A stretch of DNA of 64,000 nt from Gammaproteobacteria bacterium AqS3 (GTDB lineage Bacteria; Pseudomonadota; Gammaproteobacteria; MEIF01; AqS3), in contig MEIF01000003.1 in NCBI GenBank assembly GCA_001750645.1, forward strand, positions 36,001-100,000, given 5' to 3'. The position numbers and the translations under genes are program-made. The notes beneath the pieces are model-generated. The model was not told the origin of the DNA. It did no database searches and worked only from the letters and a program-made list of their open reading frames with translations. Shown piece by piece: positions 40,010 to 49,248 of this stretch (position 1 is its first letter; every line of letters starts with the position of its first letter).

Positions 40010-42630
40010 TGCAAAGCCTCCTCAAGCGAGTTAAACACAAAGCCCTGTTCCGCGATTTCATCGGCGATCAGCCCCAGCAGCGGCTTTTGTCGCTCCTTGT
40101 CGCCCGGAATATCGGGATCCGGAATAGGCCCCGCCTTCTTGGACAAAAACTCAAGGTCCCCGACGATAATCAGCAATTCCCTGGCGCGGGACAGCGAGAC
40201 ATTCAGGCGGCGGCGGTCGTCCAAAAAGCCGATTTTTCCGCCCGTGGCACTGCGCACCACGTCAAAGATGACGATGTCATTTTCTTTTCCCTGAAAACCG
40301 TCAACCGTATTCGGCTCAATGCCCCCCTTGAACTGTCTGAGTTTTTGAGCGGGCTTTAATCTGCGGATTCTATCCCGCAGCAATCCCACCTGACTTCGAT
40401 ATCCCGCAATGACGGCAATATCCTTTTCCTCCCCCAGTTCCCTCAACTTTTCATTCAAAGTTTTCAGCGTTTCCTCGATGACCCTGGCGTTGCACCTGTT
40501 CTGACGCGACGTGCTCTTCCCATTGTCGTGACGATCCTTGTGGTGCGAGGTATCGATAAACACAATCGAGGTGGGGCGCCTGAATCTCAGCGGCGGGTTG
40601 GCTGTTTTCTTCTTGTCAAGCTCCTCGTCCGATGCCAGTTCGCCGCCATAGAAGTGCCTCGAAATCAAATCGCCTATCTGCTTGGGCATGCGCCTCTGCA
40701 CTTTCAGCATCTGCTGCAGCTGCCCCTGTTCCGGCTTCTGAAAGTTTTCGATCAGGATCTCAAACAGGCTTTTTCCATATTTCCTGCGCAAGGTCTCGTC
40801 CGGATATTCGAACTCCTCTGAAGAATCCGCCCTGACCTTTTCCAAAACATCCTTGTCGGTGGTCACAAAAGGCGGCAGCTGTTTGTGGTCGCCGATCAGA
40901 ATCGCCCGCTTGGCGCGCAGGATGGGAATCAGCGATTCAGCCGGCGTCGCCTTGCTGGCCTCATCCATAATCACGAAATCAAACGTCCCCTTGAACAGGC
41001 TGCGATACCGCGCCGCCGCCATGTGTACGCAGGTGGCGCCAATCACATTTCTTGAGCGCAGAAAAGCCTCCTCAAACGACTCAAGTCCATAGCCGTCATA
41101 TCCGCGAATCAGACAACGATCTTTTCTGTTTGGGGCGCCCGCCTCCCTGAGAAATTGATGATATTTTTTCAAAATTCTCTCGATTTTCCGAGCCTTTTCC
41201 GGGGCTCTATCTTGCAGCTGCTTGAAATATTGATTGGAGCGATTGATTTTATCCTTGCCCCAAGACTGAAGGGACTTGTCAAGCCATAGCGGCTTGACCG
41301 GCTGATCAATCTTGTTCTCGTCCGCAGCAAGCCTGACGGGCCGAATTCCGGATTTCTCAGACCTGCCGAGACGTTCCAAGACGTTATCGACAGCCAGGTT
41401 GGTCTGCGAGCACACCAAAATGCGTTTGCGGTCATCCCCGGTCAAAATCCGACGGATGATCTCTTCAATAACCGTGGTCTTGCCGGTCCCCGGCGGGCCG
41501 TGAATCAGAAATATCGGTTTCTGAGTCAGGGCGCCCTGAACCGCCTTTTCTTGGTTTTCATCCAGCCGTGTGCCTTCAGATTTCGCACCGGTTGATTTGG
41601 AAAAATATGAATCCGGATCAGGGTCGCCTTCTCCCCAATCATCGTCATCTTGGAAGAGTGAATATCCGTCCTCAGGAGTTTCATTCACCTCATCGGAAAC
41701 ATCCAGCGAAACAATCTGCGGAAGGTGCCCTCCCGGATTCAGCAGCACACTCTCAAAACCGGGCTCAACCATTTCCCGCCGGCTAAAGTCCTCAACCGCC
41801 TCGATCTGCCGGCGCAGGGGAACTGTCTCACGGCTGACATCTTCATACAGTTCGCCGGGATAGCCGCCGGGTTTGTCCTTGAAATCGCGCATGACGACCT
41901 CAAAGCAGGTTTTCACCGAATGCAGCCTGCCCTTGGCATTGATGCCAGATTCAATCAGAACTTCAGTGTTCGACTCGCCGTCCTGCAAAAGTTCTGAGAT
42001 CTCCTGATGCCTCTCTTCAAATTCATGATCGTGATCTCTGGAGACCGCAAAGTAAAAAAGCTCTCCCGAGCGCCAGCAAAATTCATAATCCAAATCTGCG
42101 AGGCCGCCATCCAGGACCAGCGTTCCGGCTTGATGGCTTTGCGGTGACTCGCCTCTTATGTTTTTCAGAACGATGACCAGGCGCGGCTGCTCTGGTGCAT
42201 CAAAAACATAGCCGACATTTACGGCCTGCTGATCAGATGAATTTCCGGAGGACTCCGCCTTGGCTTTGAAGTCGACGGCTTCCAGCGTGCGGGAGTGTTC
42301 CCACATTTCATCTATTCTGGTTTTCAGATCGCTGCGAGAGGTTTTGTCTTCATCCAAGAGAAAGTTCAATTTGGGGATTTTGTCCCCATCTCTTCTTAAT
42401 TCCTGAATATAGATATACCGCTCCTTGAACGCATTTTCTTCCAGGTGCTCTTTTTCCTGCTCGGGCACCCTCTTCCATTCATCCAGTTTTTCTATCCTGC
42501 TGTCACGCTGCTGCGTCAGATGGTGGTGTTTGTTGATATCGTCGTTCAGGACATCCTCTGAGGAGTATTCAAACCGAGCCTTAAACACTTCCCCTGAAAT
42601 TTTTCTGCTGTTTCGGTGGAAAAAAGGCAC
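40006..42630 (-). CDS. SF1 (UPF1/DNA2-like) helicase, 874 aa (helicase 1)
   Basis: KPIFLIHGPPGTGKTTVIEEIIRRIL; DFVIMDEASKATPAESLIPILRAKRAILIGDHKQLPPF; NTVDGFQGKENDIVIFDVVRS; RRRLNVSLSRARELLIIVGD. Confidence 0.92.
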   Translation of the reverse strand: MPFFHRNSRKISGEVFKARFEYSSEDVLNDDINKHHHLTQQRDSRIEKLDEWKRVPEQEKEHLEENAFKERYIYIQELRRDGDKIPKLNFLLDEDKTSRSDLKTRIDEMWEHSRTLEAVDFKAKAESSGNSSDQQAVNVGYVFDAPEQPRLVIVLKNIRGESPQSHQAGTLVLDGGLADLDYEFCWRSGELFYFAVSRDHDHEFEERHQEISELLQDGESNTEVLIESGINAKGRLHSVKTCFEVVMRDFKDKPGGYPGELYEDVSRETVPLRRQIEAVEDFSRREMVEPGFESVLLNPGGHLPQIVSLDVSDEVNETPEDGYSLFQDDDDWGEGDPDPDSYFSKSTGAKSEGTRLDENQEKAVQGALTQKPIFLIHGPPGTGKTTVIEEIIRRILTGDDRKRILVCSQTNLAVDNVLERLGRSEKSGIRPVRLAADENKIDQPVKPLWLDKSLQSWGKDKINRSNQYFKQLQDRAPEKARKIERILKKYHQFLREAGAPNRKDRCLIRGYDGYGLESFEEAFLRSRNVIGATCVHMAAARYRSLFKGTFDFVIMDEASKATPAESLIPILRAKRAILIGDHKQLPPFVTTDKDVLEKVRADSSEEFEYPDETLRRKYGKSLFEILIENFQKPEQGQLQQMLKVQRRMPKQIGDLISRHFYGGELASDEELDKKKTANPPLRFRRPTSIVFIDTSHHKDRHDNGKSTSRQNRCNARVIEETLKTLNEKLRELGEEKDIAVIAGYRSQVGLLRDRIRRLKPAQKLRQFKGGIEPNTVDGFQGKENDIVIFDVVRSATGGKIGFLDDRRRLNVSLSRARELLIIVGDLEFLSKKAGPIPDPDIPGDKERQKPLLGLIADEIAEQGFVFNSLEEALQ

Positions 42631-42717
42631 GAAGAAACTTGCATTTCCTATCTCATTGGAAAATCTTCCGAAAAACTCTCCCGCCTGGAAATCACATGAA
42701 CGCTGCTTCCTGCCTTT

Positions 42718-44244
42718 TTACTTTTCTTTTTCGTTGACTTCCCACGGCGTCGTGAAGCAGTCATTGGTGTTTAGGCAGTGCAGCAGTTCCTCTATTTCCT
42801 CGTGTGCGGGCGGCTTCTCTCCTTTCATAAACGAAAGCGGGATCACATCCCTGTACTGGGGATGGAAGCCCTCGTGATTTCGCATAGCTTTGAGCAATTC
42901 ACGATATTCAGGCCGCTCCGATGGATTGGGAGACAGGCAGCTTGAAATGGTTTCGTCCCCCAAACCCGCCAGCTCCTGAGAAAAAATCTGGCCCAACTCG
43001 TAGACATCATCAAGCCAGCTGCGTCTGCCCTGAAAGCCCTGCGGCATCACTTCCAATGCCGTGAAAATATCCGCCAAGCCCATAAACGCCAGGCGCACCT
43101 CATGGCGCCGCTCATCCACAAAGATGGCGCCAGCCCCTGCAAAATGTCCGGACAGGCGGCGGCGGTAGAAGTTCTCCAGCAATTCCGCAGTTGCCCGCAT
43201 GACCCAAAGCGGGCAGGTGCCGCCCTCTTGTCTTAGGTGTTCCAATGGAACCCATTCCTCGTTCCCTTCGTATACGAGACACAGATGCCCGCCCTCCTCA
43301 TAGTCGGCCACCCAGGGCAGCAGCGAGGGCTGATTGCGCAGAGCGGACAGGCGGGAAAGCGCCCTAGAGTAAGCATCGGGATGCTGAGTGCGTCTGTTGG
43401 GAATTCGAAGCACCCAGCAGGGCTCAAAATCCTGCGAATCTTCCGCCTCCCAGAGCTCAATCCCTTCGAAAATTTCAAGGGTTTTTCTGATTAAATCGTA
43501 TCCACTGTTATTAGCAGTGCTTTCACTTGAATCCAGTAAAGGCATAACCATTTCCTCCTCGTATTGGGGATGAAAATCCTCGTAATCTTGCATGGCTTTG
43601 AGCAATTCACGATATTCGGGTCGATTAGACGGATCGGAAGAGAGGCATCTTGAAATCGTCTCGTCCCCCAAACTCTCCAACTCTTGAGAAAAAGTCTCAC
43701 CCAACCCGTAGACATCATCAAGCCAGCTGCGTCTGCCCTGAAACCCTGACGGCATCACTCCCCGAGCCGTAAAAATATCGGCCAGGCCCATAAATGCAAG
43801 GCGAACATCTTGGCGCCTCTCATCCACAAAGATGGCGCCAGCCCCTGCAAAATGTCCGGACAGACGACGGCGGTAGAAGCTCTCCAGCAATTCAGCGGTT
43901 GCCCGCATGACCCAAAGCGGGTAGGTTCCGTCCTCTTGCCTCAGATACTGCAAGGGCACCCATTCATTGCTCCTTTCATATACGAGACACAGATGCTCGT
44001 CATACTCATAGTTGGCCGCCAAGGTCAATAGCGCAGGCTCGTTGCGAAGAGCAGACAAACGGGAAATCGCCTTGGCGTAGGCATCGGGATGTTGGAGGCG
44101 CCCATTGGGAATGCAAAGTACCCAATAGGGCGCAGAGTCCTGAGATCCTCTCGCCTCCCAGAGCTCAACCCCTTCAAATAGGTCAAAAGTTTTTCTAATT
44201 AAATCGTATCCACTGTTATTAGCAGTGCCTTCGTTTGCAGCCAT
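42718..44244 (-). CDS. Tandem-duplicated kinase-fold (apparent double pseudokinase) protein, 508 aa
   Basis: Two ~236-aa copies. Each has a kinase-like hinge (LCLVYE), a GAGAIFVDERR..VRLAFMGLADIF segment at the HRD/DFG position without catalytic Asp residues, and a C-lobe LDDVYGLGETFSQEL...CLS.DPSNRPEYRELLKAM. Confidence 0.65.
   Translation of the reverse strand: MAANEGTANNSGYDLIRKTFDLFEGVELWEARGSQDSAPYWVLCIPNGRLQHPDAYAKAISRLSALRNEPALLTLAANYEYDEHLCLVYERSNEWVPLQYLRQEDGTYPLWVMRATAELLESFYRRRLSGHFAGAGAIFVDERRQDVRLAFMGLADIFTARGVMPSGFQGRRSWLDDVYGLGETFSQELESLGDETISRCLSSDPSNRPEYRELLKAMQDYEDFHPQYEEEMVMPLLDSSESTANNSGYDLIRKTLEIFEGIELWEAEDSQDFEPCWVLRIPNRRTQHPDAYSRALSRLSALRNQPSLLPWVADYEEGGHLCLVYEGNEEWVPLEHLRQEGGTCPLWVMRATAELLENFYRRRLSGHFAGAGAIFVDERRHEVRLAFMGLADIFTALEVMPQGFQGRRSWLDDVYELGQIFSQELAGLGDETISSCLSPNPSERPEYRELLKAMRNHEGFHPQYRDVIPLSFMKGEKPPAHEEIEELLHCLNTNDCFTTPWEVNEKEK
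42811..43518. repeat. Intragenic tandem duplication, second unit (708 bp)
   Basis: TANNSGYDLIRKT... unit offset by 708 bp from the first copy at 43519-44226. Confidence 0.85.
43519..44226. repeat. Intragenic tandem duplication, first unit (708 bp)
   Basis: See partner 42811-43518; long near-identical stretches such as ctcatccacaaagatggcgccagcccctgcaaaatgtccggacag. Confidence 0.85.
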
Positions 44245-44276
44245 GGCCCACTGGTTGTTCCTGTCCCCCTGAGCCG

Positions 44277-44468
44277 TATATGGGGACTCCCGGCCCTATT
44301 TCAAGGCCGCCTGCAGGACCTCGATGACATCGTCCGGGCTTTTGACGGGTCTGGGGTTGTTGGCGATCGACATGTCGCTGCAGACGTGTTCGGCAATGCC
44401 GGCGAAGTCGTCCCCGCCGATGCCGACGGCCTCCAGCGTTCCGGGTATGCCGAGCTGTTCGATCAACC
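44277..44468. repeat. Direct duplication of the ADH 3' end, left copy (partner 46902-47093)
   Basis: Offset of exactly 2625 bp; 3 mismatches in about 190 bp by eye. Confidence 0.95.
44296..44466 (-). pseudogene. Fe-ADH C-terminal fragment (56 residues plus stop)
   Basis: LIEQLGIPGTLEAVGIGGDDFAGIAEHVCSDMSIANNPRPVKSPDDVIEVLQAALK*, matching the intact ADH C-terminus (…VLQTALK*). Confidence 0.9.
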
Positions 44469-44491
44469 TCTAGATATAGATGCACTCGGCT

Positions 44492-46864
44492 TCATTTCAA
44501 AGCCTTATCAAGCGATTGAAACATAAGTCCTTTACTTTTTATTTCATCGGCGATCAACTTCAATAATGGCTTTTTTCTTCGCTTCTTATCTTTTGGATCA
44601 TTGGCATCCCAAACAGGCTTGGCTCTATTTGATAGAAAATCAAAGTCACCAACAATAATTAGTAGTTCCTTGGCTCGCGACAGAGCGACATTCAGCCGTC
44701 GGCGGTCATCTAAAAACCCTATAGAACACTTATAGGGGCTGCTTCGAACCATGTCAAATATGACGATGTCATTTTCGCGCCCCTGAAAACTGTCAATTGT
44801 GTTGACCTGAATATCTCCCTTAAATTTTTTAGAGAGTTTCAATTCATCAACTCTATTTTCCAGTAATTCCACTTGGCCTCGATACCCAGCAATAACTGCC
44901 ACATCTTTTTTATCTTTATTGTTTTTTACAACCAGCCTTCTATTCAAGGTTTTCAGTGTTTCTACAATAACTTCCGCACTACACTCGTTTTGGCGGTTTT
45001 TTGGATCATCATTATCTTTGGGGTCACTGCTCTTCGAAATATCAATAAACAGAATCGATGCGGGATGTTTTTTAAATGGCAGAGGTTGATCATTTCTTTG
45101 ATGTTTGGGAGATGCTAATTTTCCTTCATAGAAATATTTGGAAATCAAATCGCCTATCTGACTCGGCATTCGTCTTTGAATGTTTAGCATTTGGTAGAGC
45201 TGTCCCTCTTCTGATCGAAAATGTTCTTTCTCTGATTCCTCAAAACCTTTGATTAGAATTTCAAATAAGCTTTTTCCATATTTGTTACGCAATTTATTGT
45301 CTGAATACTCCAATACTTCCGGAGAATTTTCTCTTTCTATATCCCAAACCTTTTTATCACTTGTGACAAAAGGCGGCAGCTGCTTGTGATCGCCGACTAA
45401 AACCAGCTGCTGCTTTGCACGCAATATAGGAATCAAAGCTTCTGCCGGTGTCGCAGTACTTGCCTCATCCATGATCACAAAATCAAAGCCTTGCTCGTAT
45501 AGCTCGCGATACTGCCCATGCGCTATATGCACGCAAGTTGCACCTATCACATTTCTTGAGTGCAAAAAGTTCCTTTTGAAAGACTCCTCTTCACTGTCTA
45601 AATGCCTATTTAAATGAGTCCTTTCCAAAGTAGCCTTCCTTTGAAGCCAAAAATTATCAAGCCAAATTTGTTGAACGAGGTCGCTAATTTTGGATTCTTC
45701 CGCAGCCAGCCGAACCGGACGAATGACATCGCCTCCGAGGTTTGCTGTTTCCTTCATGAGTCGCTCTAGAACGTTGTCCACAGCTAAGTTGTTCTTTGAA
45801 CAGAGCAAAATACGCTTGCCATCGTCCCTGTTCAAAATCTTACGAATAATTGTCTCAATGACTTTGGTCTTTCCAGTACCCGGTGGCCCGTGAACCAAAA
45901 ATATTGGGCTTTGATTTAGAGATTCGTAAACTGCTTTCGCTTGATTTCCATCCAAGTCGTTTTCTTCAGTGCGCAAAGTATCCAGATCAAAATAGCCATC
46001 GATCTTGCCTTTCTCGGTATTTATAGGCAACCGAAGATCTCCGTACATCACATAGTTTGGTTCCGGTTCTTGGTTCGATATCTCTGGATACAGCAGTATA
46101 TTTTCAAGCTCCGGGTTGGCTATTTTGCCGTCCCGCAATTTTTCAACGGCATCAATTTGCTTCTTTAGACCCTTAATTTCGCGATGAACATTTCGATAAA
46201 GCCTGCCCGGAATTTCCGGAATTTTCTTAAAACCATGCATCACCACCTCTAAACACATTCTTGCAGAATTAAGTTTCCCCGTGGTATTAAATTGCGCACC
46301 AGAGCTGGGTTCAATGCTAATTTTGAGATCAGGCTTATTTTTATCCAAAAATCCTAGTATTTTTTTGCCAACTTGTTCAGGTTCAAAACTATTATCTTTT
46401 GAAGCAATCAGAAAATATGAAATATTTTCACATAGCCAGCAAAATTCATAGTCTAAAGGTTCGATATCAACACCTTTCAAATTAAGCTTGCCCGGCTGAT
46501 CTTCCTTCATTTTCCACCCCGATAAGGATAGGTCTTCTAGGGCTATTACTAGGCGCGCTTTTGATTTTTTAGGCGGAATATAGATGCTTCCGAAGGCGAG
46601 CTCATCCGACGAACTGATCTCTAAAGCTTTACCCTGCTCCCATATATCCTTTATTTTTTCTCTTATGTGATCAGAAGAGGCCTTGCTGTCAGCAAAACTG
46701 TCCAAGAGAAAACGCAACTCGAGTTGTTTATTTTTATTCTTTTTTAATTTCCGAACATGGATGAATGGAACTTCAAATTTACTTCGTTTTAGGTGCTTAA
46801 TTTCTAACTCAGGAACTTTTTTCCATTCATCTAATATTTCATCCTTGCTGCGGCCTTTTATCAC
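44492..46864 (-). CDS. SF1 (UPF1/DNA2-like) helicase, 790 aa (helicase 2), paralogue of 40006-42630
   Basis: SPIFLVHGPPGTGKTKVIETIIRKIL; DFVIMDEASTATPAEALIPILRAKQQLVLVGDHKQLPPF; NTIDSFQGRENDIVIFDMVRS; GTG start; low GC; lacks the N-terminal ~45 aa of helicase 1. Confidence 0.88.
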   Translation of the reverse strand: MIKGRSKDEILDEWKKVPELEIKHLKRSKFEVPFIHVRKLKKNKNKQLELRFLLDSFADSKASSDHIREKIKDIWEQGKALEISSSDELAFGSIYIPPKKSKARLVIALEDLSLSGWKMKEDQPGKLNLKGVDIEPLDYEFCWLCENISYFLIASKDNSFEPEQVGKKILGFLDKNKPDLKISIEPSSGAQFNTTGKLNSARMCLEVVMHGFKKIPEIPGRLYRNVHREIKGLKKQIDAVEKLRDGKIANPELENILLYPEISNQEPEPNYVMYGDLRLPINTEKGKIDGYFDLDTLRTEENDLDGNQAKAVYESLNQSPIFLVHGPPGTGKTKVIETIIRKILNRDDGKRILLCSKNNLAVDNVLERLMKETANLGGDVIRPVRLAAEESKISDLVQQIWLDNFWLQRKATLERTHLNRHLDSEEESFKRNFLHSRNVIGATCVHIAHGQYRELYEQGFDFVIMDEASTATPAEALIPILRAKQQLVLVGDHKQLPPFVTSDKKVWDIERENSPEVLEYSDNKLRNKYGKSLFEILIKGFEESEKEHFRSEEGQLYQMLNIQRRMPSQIGDLISKYFYEGKLASPKHQRNDQPLPFKKHPASILFIDISKSSDPKDNDDPKNRQNECSAEVIVETLKTLNRRLVVKNNKDKKDVAVIAGYRGQVELLENRVDELKLSKKFKGDIQVNTIDSFQGRENDIVIFDMVRSSPYKCSIGFLDDRRRLNVALSRAKELLIIVGDFDFLSNRAKPVWDANDPKDKKRRKKPLLKLIADEIKSKGLMFQSLDKALK

Positions 46865-46901
46865 GAGATGGCAACACTGTTTCTATCCCCCATAAGAACC
46901 C

Positions 46902-47093
46902 TATATGGGGACTCCCGGCCCTATTTCAAGGCCGTCTGCAGGACCTCGATGACATCGTCGGGGCTTTTGACGGGTCTGGGGTTGTTGGCGATCGACATGT
47001 CGCTGCAGACGTGTTCGGCAATGCCGGCAAAGTCGTCCCCGCCGATGCCGACGGCCTCCAGCGTTCCGGGTATGCCGAGCTGTTCGATCAGCC
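46902..47093. repeat. ADH 3'-end duplication, right (intact gene) copy
   Basis: See partner 44277-44468. Confidence 0.95.
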
Positions 47094-48108
47094 CCTCGAT
47101 GTGCCTGATCAGCTCCTCGGTGGCGGCGGTGTCGTCGTCCTGGGCATCCAGTCTGAGGGAGCGGGCAATGCGGGCGTAGCCGGCGGAGGCCGCAGGGGCG
47201 TTCCAGCGCATGACATGCGGCAGCACGATCGCGCTGGCCTCGCCGTGTCCAACCCCGTGGGCGCCGCCGAGCTGGTGCCGGATGGCTGCCACCAGCCCCA
47301 GGCTGGAATTGAGCACGACGCTGAGCGACAGGTAGGCGGCGTAGAGCAGTCGCTCCCGACTGTCCAGGCGCCCTGCATCGCCGTGCGCCCCCTGCACCGA
47401 TGCGGGCAGTCCCTCGGTCAGGATCGTGGCCGCCTCAAAAGCGTATAGATCGGTGAAGCGCCCGGCCCGATTGGAGACGATCATCTCAAGGCAGTCGGAC
47501 AGTATCTTCATGCCGGTGGCGGCCCAGAGTGCATCGGGGGTCTGGCTGCAGATCACCGAGTCGTGGAACACCACCTTGGGAACCACTTTGGCGTCGACAT
47601 AGCCGTGCTTCTCGCCGGTCTGCCGGTCGGTGATGCCAATGCCCGCTGTGTACTCGCTGGCCGAAAGCGTCGTCGGGATCGCCAAGATCGGCAGCTTGGG
47701 CTGCCCCAGCCTCGGAATGACCGGCACCTCGCCGGGGCGGTAGCGGATGCGCATCGACTCAAAATCCGCACCCTCGGCCACCACCATGGCAACGCCCTTG
47801 GTCAGGTCAACCACCGAGCTGCCGCCCAGGCAGATCAGCGCATCGACATCGGCTTGGGAGACGGCCCGGGCGGCCCGCAGCACAACGTCCCTGGGGGTGT
47901 GGGCGACCGACTCGCCAAAGCTGCCGGCATGGGCGGCGCCGAGCGCCCGTTCAACCTGCTCGGCGATGCCGTTTCGAACCAGGCTGGGGGTGGTCAGCAG
48001 AAAGGCCCGGCTGAGACCGTGCTGCAGCAGGACCTCGGGCAGCTGCTGCTGGACGATGTTCGGCCCGTGGCAGATCATTTCCGTGCGGGGCAGAATCAAA
48101 TTTCCCAT
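46921..48108 (-). CDS. Iron-containing alcohol dehydrogenase / maleylacetate reductase-like
   Basis: DALICLGGSSVVDLTKGVAMV; LPILAIPTTLSASEYTAGIGIT; RHQLGGAHGVGHGEASAIVLPHVMRWN. Confidence 0.88.
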   Translation of the reverse strand: MGNLILPRTEMICHGPNIVQQQLPEVLLQHGLSRAFLLTTPSLVRNGIAEQVERALGAAHAGSFGESVAHTPRDVVLRAARAVSQADVDALICLGGSSVVDLTKGVAMVVAEGADFESMRIRYRPGEVPVIPRLGQPKLPILAIPTTLSASEYTAGIGITDRQTGEKHGYVDAKVVPKVVFHDSVICSQTPDALWAATGMKILSDCLEMIVSNRAGRFTDLYAFEAATILTEGLPASVQGAHGDAGRLDSRERLLYAAYLSLSVVLNSSLGLVAAIRHQLGGAHGVGHGEASAIVLPHVMRWNAPAASAGYARIARSLRLDAQDDDTAATEELIRHIEGLIEQLGIPGTLEAVGIGGDDFAGIAEHVCSDMSIANNPRPVKSPDDVIEVLQTALK

Positions 48109-48141
48109 GGCTTCGGCTCCTGTCTCTAAGGGTGCCCCCGT

Positions 48142-49185
48142 CTACCCCCGAACTGTGACGGTGAAGTCAAAGCGCGGGCGTATCGCACCGGAGGGCGCCT
48201 CGGGCCGGGTCATGTAGTTCGCCTCAAGGGCGGCGATCTCGTCCTCGGAGAGCTCGATATCCAGCGAGGCAACGGCGTCAGCCAGGTGCGACTCCTTGGC
48301 GATGCCGACGATGGGGGCGGTGACCGCCGGTTTGTGATGATGCCAGGCCAGGCCGATCTGGGCGCGGCTGACCCCGCGCCGCTCGGCCAAGTCCGCAACC
48401 GCCTGGACGACCCTGCGATCCTGCTCAATGACGATTTCGCGCTGCCGCTCGTCGAGGTTGGAGTAGATCTGCGCACCGTAGTAGTCGCCCTCGGAGCGCT
48501 TCGAGGTCGCCCCCCAGTCCCGCGTCAGCACACCGCGGGCGAGCGGCGACCACGGGATCGAACCGACATTCTGATCGATGCACAGCGGCATCATTTCGCG
48601 CTCCTCCTCCCGGTAGAGCAGGCTGTACTGGTTCTGCATCGAGATGAATTTGCTCCAGCCATTCTGCTCGGCGACGAACTGCATCTTCTGAAACTGCCAG
48701 GCCGACATGCTGGAGGCGCCGATGTAGCGCACCCGACCGGATTTGACCAGGTCGTGCAGGGCCTGCATGGTTTCCTCAATCGGCGTGTCCTCGTCAAAGC
48801 GGTGGATTTGGTAGAGGTCGACGTAGTCCATGCCGAGCCGCCTGAGGCTGTCGTCAAACTGCTGGAACAGCGCCTTGCGCGACAGGCCGTTGCGGTTGGG
48901 GCCGCGCCCGAGGCCGAAGAAGCCCTTGGTGGCGATGACGACCTCGTCGCGCCGGGCGAAGTCCTTGATGGCCCGGCCGAGGTGCGTCTCCGAGCCGCCG
49001 GCGGCGTAGGCGTTGGCGGTGTCAAAGAAATTGATCCCGCTCTCAAGCCCCAGCCGCACCAGGCGGCGGCCCTCGTCCTCATCGACTGTCCAGCTCATCA
49101 GCGGGTTGTCCCCGCCGATCGACATGCAGCCGAAGCAAATTCTCGAAACTTTCAGCCCCGAGTGACCCAGTGTGGTGAATTTCAT
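48142..49185 (-). CDS. Aldo/keto reductase
   Basis: [29 protein letters not shown]...[21 protein letters not shown]. Confidence 0.93.
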   Translation of the reverse strand: MKFTTLGHSGLKVSRICFGCMSIGGDNPLMSWTVDEDEGRRLVRLGLESGINFFDTANAYAAGGSETHLGRAIKDFARRDEVVIATKGFFGLGRGPNRNGLSRKALFQQFDDSLRRLGMDYVDLYQIHRFDEDTPIEETMQALHDLVKSGRVRYIGASSMSAWQFQKMQFVAEQNGWSKFISMQNQYSLLYREEEREMMPLCIDQNVGSIPWSPLARGVLTRDWGATSKRSEGDYYGAQIYSNLDERQREIVIEQDRRVVQAVADLAERRGVSRAQIGLAWHHHKPAVTAPIVGIAKESHLADAVASLDIELSEDEIAALEANYMTRPEAPSGAIRPRFDFTVTVRG

Positions 49186-49248
49186 GATGGTGATCCTTGC
49201 ACAGGCAAACTGCGGGATTATAGAAAAGCGCCGGCTCCTGCGATAGGG

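Noticed and set aside
44277-44290. tatatggggactccc at the repeat boundary as an intrinsic terminator
   Set aside because: The GGGA/TCCC dyad is too short and has no adjacent T-run; retained only as part of the duplicated segment.
44219-44485. Minus-strand 88-aa ORF between helicase 2 and the kinase-fold gene
   Set aside because: Out-of-frame reading of the duplicated ADH 3' fragment (Arg/His-rich), not a gene.
39158-46864. PLD nuclease signature that would make the locus canonical Mokosh
   Set aside because: Scanning the four proteins by eye I found no duplicated HxK(x)4D motif; an HMM search is needed to be certain.
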